This document shows, piece after piece, positions 28,566-37,799 of a DNA stretch of 64,000 bases. Each line of letters begins with the position of its first letter. The first letter of the stretch is position 1. The DNA is from Isoetes taiwanensis (taxonomy: Eukaryota > Streptophyta > Lycopodiopsida > Isoetales > Isoetaceae). The DNA lies in the NCBI GenBank assembly GCA_021234155.1, contig JAJEKV010000014.1:12877836-12941835 (forward strand), given 5' to 3'. A program made the position numbers and the translations under genes. Below the pieces are notes generated by a model that ran no database searches, had not been told where the DNA came from, and saw only the letters and a list, made by a program, of their open reading frames with translations.

Positions 28566-29562
28566 AATTAAGCGAGGGGCGGATGAACAGACACAAAAGT
28601 TCAAAGCGAGACTAGTGGCAAAAGGATATACACAAATAGAAGGTATTGATTATGATGAAACTTTCTCTCCTATTGTTAAGTTAACAAGTATTAGGCGATT
28701 ATGGCTATTGCTAACACACACAATTTGGGCGCATCATATGGATGTTAGCAGCGTTTTTAAATCTGGAGACTTGAATGAGGAGATTTATATGGAGAAACCT
28801 CACGGATATGAGGCCCGATGGGGATAAAGTATGGAAATTACAGAAGGCAATCTATGGTCTAAGGCAAGCGCCACGGCAATGGTATGTATGTCTTGATAAT
28901 CATTTGAAAGCACATGGATTTGAAAAATTAAACATGGATGGAAATGTGTATGTCTATAGAGACGGAGATCATTTTTGTATAATTGCCGTGTATGTAGATG
29001 ATTGTGTCATGGCGACAAATGATGTTGCTTGCTTAAAATGTTGCAAAAATATTTTAAAGCAAAGATTTCAGACGACAGACTTGGGGGAACTGAAACAATT
29101 GTTAGGTATGGAAGTTTATAGACATAGGGAAAATGGATTTATAGCTGTCACCCAGAAAAAGAATATTTTAGGTATGCTTAAAAGATTTAAGATGGAAGAA
29201 TGCAAATCTGCTAGCACTCGGTAGCATCACGGGCAAAAGAATCGACTCTGAAATGTGTCCAGAAAGCGAAGAAGAAAAAAAAAGCTGTTATGATGAATCG
29301 TCCCTATAGAGAGCTTATTGGATGTCTTCAATATGTTTCAAATTGTACTCGTCCTGACATCTCATATGGGGTAAATATGTTAAGTCAATTTTTAAACAAT
29401 CCTGGTGAAGGACATTGGAAATGCGCGAAGCGTATTCTAAGGTTTTTAAAAGGCACTCTAAACTATGGACTTATTTTCAGACGTGAACATGGTATAAAAC
29501 TGGAAAGTCTATTGCTTGAAGGTTTTGCGGATGCAATTGGGGTGGTGATGTGGATACCGTAA
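28516..29562 (+). pseudogene. Copia-2 reverse transcriptase (frameshifted)
   Basis: Three frames supply [78 protein letters not shown], the catalytic VYVDDCVM and PYRELIGCLQYVSNCTRPDI. The order and spacing are normal for copia RT. Frameshifts lie near 28820 and 29224. Confidence 0.88.
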
Positions 29563-29860
29563 ATCGAGATCGGGGATATGCTTGCTTATTAGGAAAAGGC
29601 GACTATTGCACGGAAAAGTAAGAAACAAACCTCTATTGCTCTTTTTGGCCCGGCCCGGTGAGTATGCTGGCAGATTTCACTTGCTTCGGAGAAATAATTT
29701 GGCTTAGAGCGATTACTCGCATGAGAATTAGGCCCTATCTGAGAAAGAGCCAACACCATTATATTGTGATAGTACAAAGGTGTATTGCCATGGCGAAAAA
29801 TCGGTTTTACATGAAAAGAACAAAACATATTGGTGCATAATCACTTCATACGTGATCACG
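29563..29860 (+). pseudogene. Copia-2 RNase H remnant
   Basis: Scrambled frames show DVDT, the SKKQTSIALF equivalent, EIIWLRAITR and YCDSTKVYCHG-like remains before KRTKHIG. Compared with copia-1 (SSAEAEYAA, YCDSTSCIA), the central motif near 29650 is replaced by GC-rich unrelated bases. Confidence 0.6.
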
Positions 29861-30017
29861 TGAAAAATGGGGAGATAGGCTGTACTATATAGACCTCTGA
29901 GATATGCGGTGTCTTTGATATATTTACAAAGGCTACGCGAACAAATTCAAAATGTTTCAAAAAAGAATTAGGGGTTGAAGACATTGGGAATTTGTTATCA
30001 CATAAGTGAGGGGAGAT

Positions 30018-30579
30018 TGTTGGATTCTAGTATTTTGTCACGCCTATGTGATGGTGAATAATTGGTTAATGGTCGATTACATGTGGCATGGCATTGCAAA
30101 AACACATGGACTATTTTAACATATTATGTTTGCATGTTAATTTCATTTTTAAAGAAAAAGTAAAAGAAAGGAAAAAAAACGGACGGGAAGTATCTATTGA
30201 ATACATCTAGGCGGCATCTGCAGTCGGATTGTATATTCGGCAGTTGATTTGCACGGATCAGCCAGACGAACTTTGAGCTCGATTGGGAGGCGATTGGAAA
30301 GCGATTTTGATTGGAAGGCTGTTGCTTGGCGTCGGTGGCGAAATTGATCGGACAAAAGTCATCGAGAGAAAAGGTTTCGAGGTTTTGCTTTTTTAGGAGT
30401 ATTATCTTCTTTGTAATCTTCTTTGTGTTAAGCCTTTGTGGTTAAGTTCTTGTGTGAAGAGACCTGTGTGCAGCTAATCCTTTGTGGAATCAATCCTGTG
30501 TGGATAAAGGGAGAAGGTTGAGCTGTGGTATTTCAAATCTGGGTTCAATTCCCGGACTCAAAAGCTTTTGTTTCCATCA
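30018..30579 (+). repeat. 3' LTR of copia-2
   Basis: It is preceded by a PPT (GTGAGGGGAGA, about 30007-30017), starts TGTTGGATTCTAG and ends CCATCA. It differs from the 5' LTR at about 20-25 positions, clustered in its middle third. The T-arm-like hairpin recurs at 30539-30555. Confidence 0.97.
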
Positions 30580-30636
30580 TAGTGCACTCCCTGTCCATCA
30601 TCGCCAACTGGTGTCTTCGGTTCGACCACTTCTCGC

Positions 30637-30645
30637 TTTATATAG
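30637..30645 (+). promoter_or_regulatory. TATA-like box upstream of the gypsy-3 3' ORF
   Basis: TTTATATAG lies about 490 bp before the ATG at 31127, with a CCAAT motif about 33 bp downstream of it (30678). The 400-bp leader is pyrimidine-rich and without a competing long frame. It could drive a separate mRNA for the 3' ORF. This is inference. Confidence 0.35.
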
Positions 30646-31126
30646 CCATACTGCCTGCAGCCTTGCCGACGTGGACCAATCACCTTTTAGCTAACGTGGT
30701 TGCATGCAACGCACCTTCTAATTCAAGATTCCCTTATCCAGCCGCAAATCTAGTCATGGTACAATTTGCCACCCCTTTTTATGATGTTCGACTCTCGAGT
30801 TGCCTGTATTAATTGTTATTCCTTCATAATACGCCCGTCTGCCATTATTACTCGTACCTTCACCAAGCTGTCACATCCCACCGTTCATCCTTGTTCATCT
30901 CCACCGTTCCCTTGCTCTTCCCTTACCGCTTGGGGACTTAGCCAAATTTTTGCCTCCCAATCGTTTCTTTCAGATCTGCTACCACCTGGCATCATCAACG
31001 GCTCAGCCTCCACTCCTCAAATACCTTTCCTAAACAGCCGTGCGTCCTAAAACTTTTTGCATTTCCTTCGTCCTCCGTCTTCAGCTCTCCGTCCTCTGCT
31101 TTCTTTCTTTCTCCTTGATCATCGCC

Positions 31127-32170
31127 ATGGCTGCTTCACCTAAGTTCCGTACCCTTCAAGTTAGTGTCCCCAGGGATCCAACTTCTTTGAATCAGTTGTT
31201 TTCTCCACTTCCACTCTTCGCGATCCCTTGGAAGGTGCAGGTCGAGAAGTTGCAGAACGCACAGGGTTGTTTGAGTTCAAATCTGCTTCAACTCAGGCAG
31301 TTTGTCGCTCATATGGTCAAGACCAACGACGGCTATTTAACAGAGGTTGATCAGACTCGTATCCTCCTCACTCCGGCTCTTTTAGTCCAGGTATTTCAAT
31401 TGCCTATCCGCACACCTTCTTTAAATTGGGCTGCTTTACAGGATCAGGATGTCACTACGTATGACCAAACTCCTTATGCGGCCATCACTCATAAGCTCTC
31501 CAATATTGCCAAACCCCATGATGGCTTTGTGAAGTTCTTGTGGCGCAAGTTCTATAGGTACTCCATCAAGAACACCCACATCAACAAACAGTTCTTTCAT
31601 GCTGCTATCATGGCCATCCACTCTCAGCATCCCTTTGATTGGCCTCAGATTCTGTTCCTCTATCTGCTTCATGAGATTGATCGTATCCTTAATGCTCCGA
31701 GCTCTGGTTTGGAATCCGCCATGGGCGCTCACATGCAAGCCATCATTAATCATTGTCTTCCGGCTTCCAGTCAAGGTTCTCCTACTCACCTGGATACTAC
31801 CTCTCAAGCATCCACTCATCAGCCTTCCAACATCATCTTTGCTGTCAAAAACCTCCAGGAAGAAACCTCCCGTCCACAACCGTCTTCTTCTCTCCCTCGT
31901 GTGCCACAACGTGAACCCGTCATCAATGTTCCCTCCTCTCAGTCCACAGAGATTGAAAATTCCCGCTCTCAGCAAGTCTTTCAGAATACCCCATCTGCCC
32001 GACCACACCAGTCCTTACAAGTTCAACCGTTGCAACCTCCTCTGTCCAGACGTGCTCTCTATCAGTACCAGCAAGATGTCCAAGAATGTATGCTCAAACT
32101 TCAAGACTCAAGAACATTTTATGAATGGGATCCAGCATTAAATGGATTCCACGAATGTTCTTCAACGTGA
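31127..32170 (+). CDS. Gypsy-3 3' ORF, N-terminal part (unknown family)
   Basis: The ATG at 31127 has a good plant context (GCCATGGC) and begins MAASPKFRTLQVSVPRDPTS. Residues about 1-215 look like an alpha-helical domain, with FLWRKFYRYSIKNTHINKQF and HPFDWPQILFLYLLHEIDRI, loosely reminiscent of the plant-transposon domain in ATHILA-like proteins. A Ser/Pro/Gln-rich stretch follows. No signal peptide or membrane segment is seen. The frame is lost at about 32110-32150 (1-base indel) into the next segment. Confidence 0.7.
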   Translation: MAASPKFRTLQVSVPRDPTSLNQLFSPLPLFAIPWKVQVEKLQNAQGCLSSNLLQLRQFVAHMVKTNDGYLTEVDQTRILLTPALLVQVFQLPIRTPSLNWAALQDQDVTTYDQTPYAAITHKLSNIAKPHDGFVKFLWRKFYRYSIKNTHINKQFFHAAIMAIHSQHPFDWPQILFLYLLHEIDRILNAPSSGLESAMGAHMQAIINHCLPASSQGSPTHLDTTSQASTHQPSNIIFAVKNLQEETSRPQPSSSLPRVPQREPVINVPSSQSTEIENSRSQQVFQNTPSARPHQSLQVQPLQPPLSRRALYQYQQDVQECMLKLQDSRTFYEWDPALNGFHECSST

Positions 32171-34292
32171 TCTTCAGGCTGCCACCACACAGGTTCAATC
32201 TCTTGAAGAAAGTCTTCAAAATAAGCATGGTGCTTTGTTACAGACCCGTGAGGCTCTCCACGCCGAACAAGAAAAGACCACCACGCTCGCAAATCAGCAA
32301 GCTCAGTTGCAGACCACCATTCAAGAACTTCTCGCTCAACTCAAGGATAAGGATAAGCTTCTTACTTATCTCCAGACCTTGTATACAGATCTATCTGCAG
32401 ATTACAACCGTCAGTTGCAGCAGGTTGCCATCTGAGATGATCGTACATCTCTTCTCGAAGCTCAAGTATCAACACTTCAGACACAGGTCACGCGGCTCAG
32501 GTTGCTGAAGCTCAAAAGCAAAAGCTCATGGATGACACATAAATTGCCAGTCTTCAGCTCCAGCTCTCTACTCAAGGCCCTTCCTCTTCACAGGCCACGC
32601 ACTCCCACAGGAGAATCCGTGATCAGTCTCATCTCCTTAAAAGATAACAAGATTCGTGACTTAGAACATCAGGTCCACCAAGCTGTCCAATCTGCTGAAG
32701 AAGCACAGAGTCAACACGAGACATACCTTCAGCTCGCTCTGACAATTCCAAGGGATTTATGTACCCCTTCAAGTTATTTGGACTATGTGGTCTCACGCCG
32801 TCATCTTTTTCTTCTGGAATTGTATTCAGCAAACGACAAGATTCATGAGCCACTCAGCAGTGATGATCTCCTCAATATCTGGCCTGATCTCTCAATTGAA
32901 GATAAAGGACTTTTCTGTGCTCTCGTGATCTATGGTCTTCTCACCTGTGAGGATCCCGAATTCTTCATCTTCCGTCTAGTTCAACCAATGGCTTATGTTC
33001 TTCATGATTTCTATCTGGCTGATACCATGGACAAGTTCGATGATGGGCCTAACCGTGTATTCCGTGGAAATGACCTTGCTCAATGGCTGTTGATTCCTGA
33101 GAACAAATACTTGCAGGATCCCACTCAAGCCACCACCTTCAAAGAGAAGTATATGCCAGAGCTTGCTCATCATCTTCCTCTCTGGATTGCCGAGACTCTG
33201 CAACAAGTGCGCAAGAACTTATCAGCAGACATGGGTATTCAATTTGCCCAGATTTGTTTACAACATCTTGGTGGATATAACACTCTTCGTATATATCTGG
33301 ACAGCCAAACTGTCCCCACGGAATGGGTCTTTCCCCCTGTACATACTATGCTTCCCTGTTCCGACTGGGAGCAATGGTGTCAAACCTTGGATGCTGATCT
33401 AGTTTGCGAATTCAGAAAGCAAGCTCAGAAGCCCATGATGTAGCCCCAACCAGATACTCATCCATATGCATCTCTGGGAGCGCCACCACGCCATCGCTAT
33501 CTCACCTCTGACTGGCGTCTCCCGTTTTGGACCAAGGTTCTGGAAGGTCACGCAGATTGGACTTCCGCTCAAATTTCCACAGATCTTCGGTGGGATCCAC
33601 GATTTGTTCGCCGCTCTGTTTGGCAAGAAGGGGATACCTTGGAATGCACCAGCAATTGGATCTATATCCCTAACGAAAGAGGCTGGCAGACGCCTACTCA
33701 CGCTGTCTGGGGTCTCACCCAGTTCTTGGAGTGTGCTGCCACCTCCCCGGATCCTTCTGTTCACCGTCAAGCCGATTTTTGTGCTGCTTTGAAGTGCCTT
33801 CTGTTGTGTTCTCTTGCACAGAAGCGCCCTATTTATTATTGTAACCCAAATGTTAGCGCCTGTGCCTTTGGACTTCAGGCCTGTCTTCTAATGGAATGCC
33901 AATATGTCCCTGCGGAGGCTCACCGTGACCTTGAAGACATGGTGCAGTCCGGTTTCCTCATTGACGCCACTCAGGCAATTGGTCTCAATACTCCCGAGGC
34001 TCTCAAGGAACGGCAAGAGCTCATCTCGACATATCACTCAGGGTCACGCCCCCATAGCAGACAAGATGGCTTTTCCGTTGCTGGTTTCCCGCCTCCTAAA
34101 TCTGTTCCACCCTCTCTCTCCACTGAGTGTCATTTGGTGGGGGGGAGTGTTAGTCCTGTACGTCCAGGTATAGGACTATTCATGAAGACCACGGATCAGG
34201 GCAGGAATAAGGCACCAGGTCAAGGTCAACCATCAGGAAGTAGACCCCCGCCCAAGACCACGCCGAAGAAGAGACAAAGAACATATAAATGA
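32142..34292 (+). pseudogene. Gypsy-3 3' ORF, coiled-coil and C-terminal part, two stops
   Basis: This is one frame with a TGA at 32433 (CGA origin plausible) and a TAG at 33441 (CAG origin plausible). The first 190 codons are a Gln-rich coiled coil (QRDLQAATTQVQSLEESLQ, LQTTIQELLAQLKDKDKLL). The rest is a folded-looking region with many Trp/Leu (RVFRGNDLAQWLLIPENKY, RFVRRSVWQEGDTLE, SLAQKRPIYYCNPN) that I cannot assign. With the N-terminal part it would be about 1055 residues. The last 145 bases overlap the 3' LTR. Position (after pol, before the LTR) is that of env-like ORFs, but no envelope features appear. Confidence 0.65.
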
Positions 34293-34694
34293 CGGTCCTG
34301 CAGAAGTACAACGTGATTCCAGGTATATAAAAGGCACTGCCAGATTTCCGAAAAATCAGGCTTTGATCCAGGAGTTGGTAGCGAGATCTGCCAAACACCT
34401 ATTTTGGGCCCAAGGTCGTTGTACTATATATATGAGCATAGATAGAACTCAAGTTTTAGGTGAGTTTTAGTCCTTATCTCTAGTTTCTTCTCTTGATTTC
34501 CGAGAGCTCATGCACACTCATTGATATCAAGGAAGTCTTATTTTCTTCACTATTTGCCGTTGGTTCTTTTCTGTTTTCTTCCTTCCGTTCTTTTGCAAAA
34601 TCCCGCGTGACACTCAGCCAGGATTTTCCTGTTTGATCCACGGGTCCTCACAGAGGGCTGTCTTACAGGAGATCCCGAACCCAGACCCTAAACA
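34148..34694 (+). repeat. 3' LTR of gypsy-3 (about 547 bp)
   Basis: It follows a G-rich PPT (GGTGGGGGGGAG) and starts TGTTAGTCC. It has TATATAAAAG at 34324-34333 (likely promoter) and ends ...CCCTAAACA against the TRIM-like array. There is no second LTR in the window. Confidence 0.8.
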
Positions 34695-35010
34695 TCTACT
34701 ACCTACTCGTGGTTTTCACATACTAGTGGTTTTCACATATTAGTGGTTGCCACCTACTCGTGGGCCACTAATTCTTGGTTATCACCTACTCGTGCACCAA
34801 TTTAGTTCTTGGTTGCCACCTACTCGTGGACCAATTATGTTCTTAGTTGCCACCTCTACTCGTGGACCAACTCAACTCGAGGTCCCCACCTACCTGTGGG
34901 TCTCTTTCTGCTATGATTACCACCTACTCATCGGTCACATTCACTTGTAATTATCACTTTCTCGTGGGTTACATTCACTCGTGATTACCACCTACTCGTG
35001 GATCACTTTG
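34695..35010. repeat. CCACCTACTCGTGG motif array, copy 1
   Basis: Degenerate units with CCACCTACTCGTGG recur every 35-45 bp. The motif has a CCAC/GTGG dyad. The array starts exactly at the end of the gypsy-3 LTR, so gypsy-3 inserted in this internal region. Confidence 0.85.
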
Positions 35011-35094
35011 AACAACAATGTACCACGTTAAATTGATTCAAAATATAGTGGCTTCTCCAACTAAAGCAAATCAAGTCTTACATGAATAAATATG

Positions 35095-35703
35095 ATAGAC
35101 CAAGAGTTGGGTTTAGGGATAGTAATAAGTTACTAGATAAGATCAACAAAAGCTCTAAGAAAAAAAAAATAGCCTTCTTAGAATCAGATTCATGAGCCAA
35201 GAGTAAAGTAGTCTTCTTTGCCCTTGGTCACTGTTTTCGCCATTTCTCTCTTATTCGGATGAATCAGAAAAAATGCCACCTCTATCCAGAAACTAGACTC
35301 CGAGCCAGTTCCAGAAAAGTAAAATTTTACTCAAATCTGATCTCTGGTTGTGGAGACATCGCCATTTGATTTCTATTTATGGAAGTTTCTGCGACTTTAG
35401 CCTTCTTTGGCCTGCCTTTGCCTTTGTCTTTGCCTTTGCCTTTTGTTCCCAACCATGATATATACTAACTCTATACGATTTCGCCCAGTGCATAATCATA
35501 TTGGCCACTCTCCCGAGCTCATTGTTAGATATAAATTTAAACCATATCAATTCCTTCCCTTCTGGGAAGCAACTGACCTCTGTTGCATTGAATACAACTT
35601 TCAGGTTCTCGTTAACATCCACTTTAATATGAAGATTATTAGCTTTCATAATTTAATGAACCATTGACAATATTATAATTCGGTTAAGGCTATTCCCCTA
35701 ACA
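35095..35703 (-). repeat. TRIM-like LTR-1, internally deleted
   Basis: Collinear with 36720-37303, and ends on the minus strand with TGTTAGGGGAATAGCC. It carries the intact sequence CGGTTAAGGCTATTC at 35681-35695, the unoccupied counterpart of the giant transposon site. The minus frame has a KAKAKTKAKA-like run from a TTTGCC microrepeat, not a gene. Confidence 0.8.
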
Positions 35704-35714
35704 TAATATTATTA

Positions 35715-36075
35715 TCAAACTCGTGGTTACCACCTCGTGGCCTGCACCTTGGTTTATGATACCATCTATTCGTGATTTTTGTGTCTACCACCTACTCGTG
35801 GTTTTCACATACTAGTAGTTGCCACCTACTCATGAGCCACTAATTCTTGGTTATCACCTACTCGTGGACCAATTTAGTTCTTAATTGCCACCTACTCGTG
35901 GACCAACTCAACTCGAGGTCCCCACCTACTTGTGGATCTCTTTCTCCTGTGATTACCACCTACTTGTGGGTCACATTCACTTGTGATTGTCACTTTCTCG
36001 TGGGTAACATTCACTTGATTACCACCTACTCGTGGATCAGATTCACTCATGATTACCACCTATTTGTGGATCACT
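35715..36075. repeat. CCACCTACTCGTGG motif array, copy 2
   Basis: About ten degenerate units with the same spacing (36-41 bp) and the same neighbouring phrases (ATTCACTTGTGATT) as copy 1. Confidence 0.85.
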
Positions 36076-36500
36076 TTGAACAACAATATACTGCTTTAAA
36101 TTGATTCAAAATATAGTGGCTTCTCCCACTAAAGCAATTCAAGTCTTACATGGATAAATAGTATCCAATTGAAGTTTTCCCTCAAGAATAACTGCGTTCT
36201 TAGAATTCTCGAAACACTGATTCCCTTTTCGCATATTTCCTCATAAGTCCCATGCATCTGACTTCTTCAGTTACTCTGCACGTGTATCTGCAAAATTATC
36301 TCATGACATGAGTAACTTAAAAACTATTTCAATTAAAATTTGAGAAATCATCCAAGTTCTTGTTTCGTTGGAATATTTCCTCTCTTCGTTGCTTTGTTGG
36401 ATTGCAGCATTCTTCAAAACACTTAGAATTGCTTCATGATCACGCCAAATATCATAACAATAGTTCTACTACGCACAGTTCCAAAGAAAATTGAAACTAC

Positions 36501-36512
36501 GCTCTGATACCA
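36501..36512 (-). promoter_or_regulatory. Primer binding site of the TRIM-like element
   Basis: GCTCTGATACCA is the reverse complement of TGGTATCAGAGC. It sits 2 bp inside the LTR end (minus strand ...CGTATCA). A degenerate copy lies near 58404-58415. Confidence 0.85.
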
Positions 36513-36514
36513 AT

Positions 36515-37306
36515 TGATACGATCTTCCACGAATACCTGAATAAATATAATAACTTTTACACAAATCAGTAGCCAAAGCCTTATTCAAAAGAGCTCTCCA
36601 CCCAACCAGGACACTCACTAGCAATATGAGGTTGTAACATAAAGACAATAAGGCATATCTGACAACCAGTTTCCTCTAGGAGCTCCTCCCTCGAGATAGC
36701 AGTCCGCAATATAATACATCAAGAGTTGGGTTTATAGATAGTAATAGGTTATTAGACAAGATCAATAGAAGCTCTAGAAAAAAGAAATAGCTTTCATAGA
36801 ATCAGATTCAAGAGCCAAGAGTAAAGCAGTCTTCTTTGCCCCTGGTCACTCTTTCCGCCATTTCTCTCTTATTCGGATGAATTAGAAAAAGTGATGTTCA
36901 ATCCAAAAACTAGACTCCAAACCGGTTCCAGAAAAGTAAAATTTTGCCCAAATCTGATCTCTGATTGTGGAGATATCGCCAATTAAAGTTTGGGTTCTAC
37001 TTATAGAAGTTTCTGCAACTTTAGCCTTCTTTAGCCTGTCTTTGCTTTTGTCTTTACCTTTGCCTTTTGTTCCCAACCATGATATATATTAACTCTATAC
37101 GATTTCGCCTAGTGCATAATATTGGCCACTCCCCCGAGATTATTGTTAGATATAACCTTAAACCATATCAATTCTTCCCTTCTCGGAAGCAATTGACCTC
37201 AGTTACATTGAATACAACTTTCAGGTTCTCGTTAACATCCACTTTAATATGAAGATTATTAGCCTTCATAATTTAATAAACCATTGACAATATTATAATT
37301 CTGTTA
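36515..37306 (-). repeat. TRIM-like LTR-2, interrupted near its start
   Basis: Collinear with LTR-1 and more complete. The giant transposon interrupts it after GTTA at 37303-37306; the remaining LTR bases continue at 57847-57858. Confidence 0.8.
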
Positions 37307-37327
37307 GGGTAGAAGCATGAAAGGGTG
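37307..37327 (+). repeat. Left terminal inverted repeat
   Basis: 21 bp, all matching the right end. Begins GGGTAGAAGC. Confidence 0.95.
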
Positions 37328-37799
37328 ATTGAATTTTTTTGTATATTGATGTAAAAATTTGAACTGGGTTAAAGTGTTTGTAATGTACATTTTGAATTTT
37401 ACATGGAGTTGCCTATCATTAATAAAGGCGGTTGACGTACAATATTCTCCATAATTATACCAAATCCTCCCGAAATCTTGTACTAGCTTCTCTATCAATA
37501 AAATCTAAATATCTTGCCTGCGAAAAAAAAAAAAACTTTGGCGCACATTTTGAACTTTCCTCAATCGATCAAACATGGCTCCGGATTCTACCTCAACGAA
37601 AACTTGGCCCGAATCGATTATAGCTGCTCCTAAATCGAATGCATTTCAAGAAACAAATGTATCTTGAAGAAATTGAAATCCCTTTCCTTCAAGCGATAAT
37701 ACAAATCCCTTCAAGCGATAATACAAATCGGTTAATAATCGATTTTTTTGTGCGGGATGTTGTATCCCCTTTTCTTGAGAATGGATCGATGTCTTAAAG

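Larger units (their letters stand above)
25204..30579 (+). mobile_element. Copia-2: full-length but defective Ty1/copia element (5376 bp)
   Basis: 5' LTR 25204-25760, primer site, gag-pol, PPT, 3' LTR 30018-30579. It is flanked by TAGTG at 25199-25203 and 30580-30584. The LTRs are roughly 96% alike by eye, so the insertion is fairly young. Coding regions have many frameshifts, and part of the integrase containing the first catalytic Asp is deleted near 27360, so it cannot move on its own proteins. Confidence 0.97.
23646..34694 (+). mobile_element. Gypsy-3: Ty3/gypsy element split by copia-2, integrase missing
   Basis: Pieces are 23646-25203 (RT and RNase H) and 30585-34694 (promoter-like segment, long 3' ORF, PPT and 3' LTR). 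Removing copia-2 and one TAGTG copy joins them cleanly. Gag, protease and the RT N-terminus are lost on the left at the copia-1 LTR. No integrase is found between RNase H and the 3' ORF. The RT resembles non-chromoviral Athila/Selgy-type elements (FQDDFSAYS). Confidence 0.8.

Noticed and set aside
35377-35649. Lys/Ala-repeat protein on the minus strand of the TRIM-like LTR
   Set aside because: Caused by a TTTGCC microrepeat inside the LTR and not maintained in LTR-2.
34695-36075. CRISPR-like reading of the CCACCTACTCGTGG arrays
   Set aside because: Repeats are short and degenerate, spacers are similar to each other, no cas genes are present, and the context is a plant LTR element.
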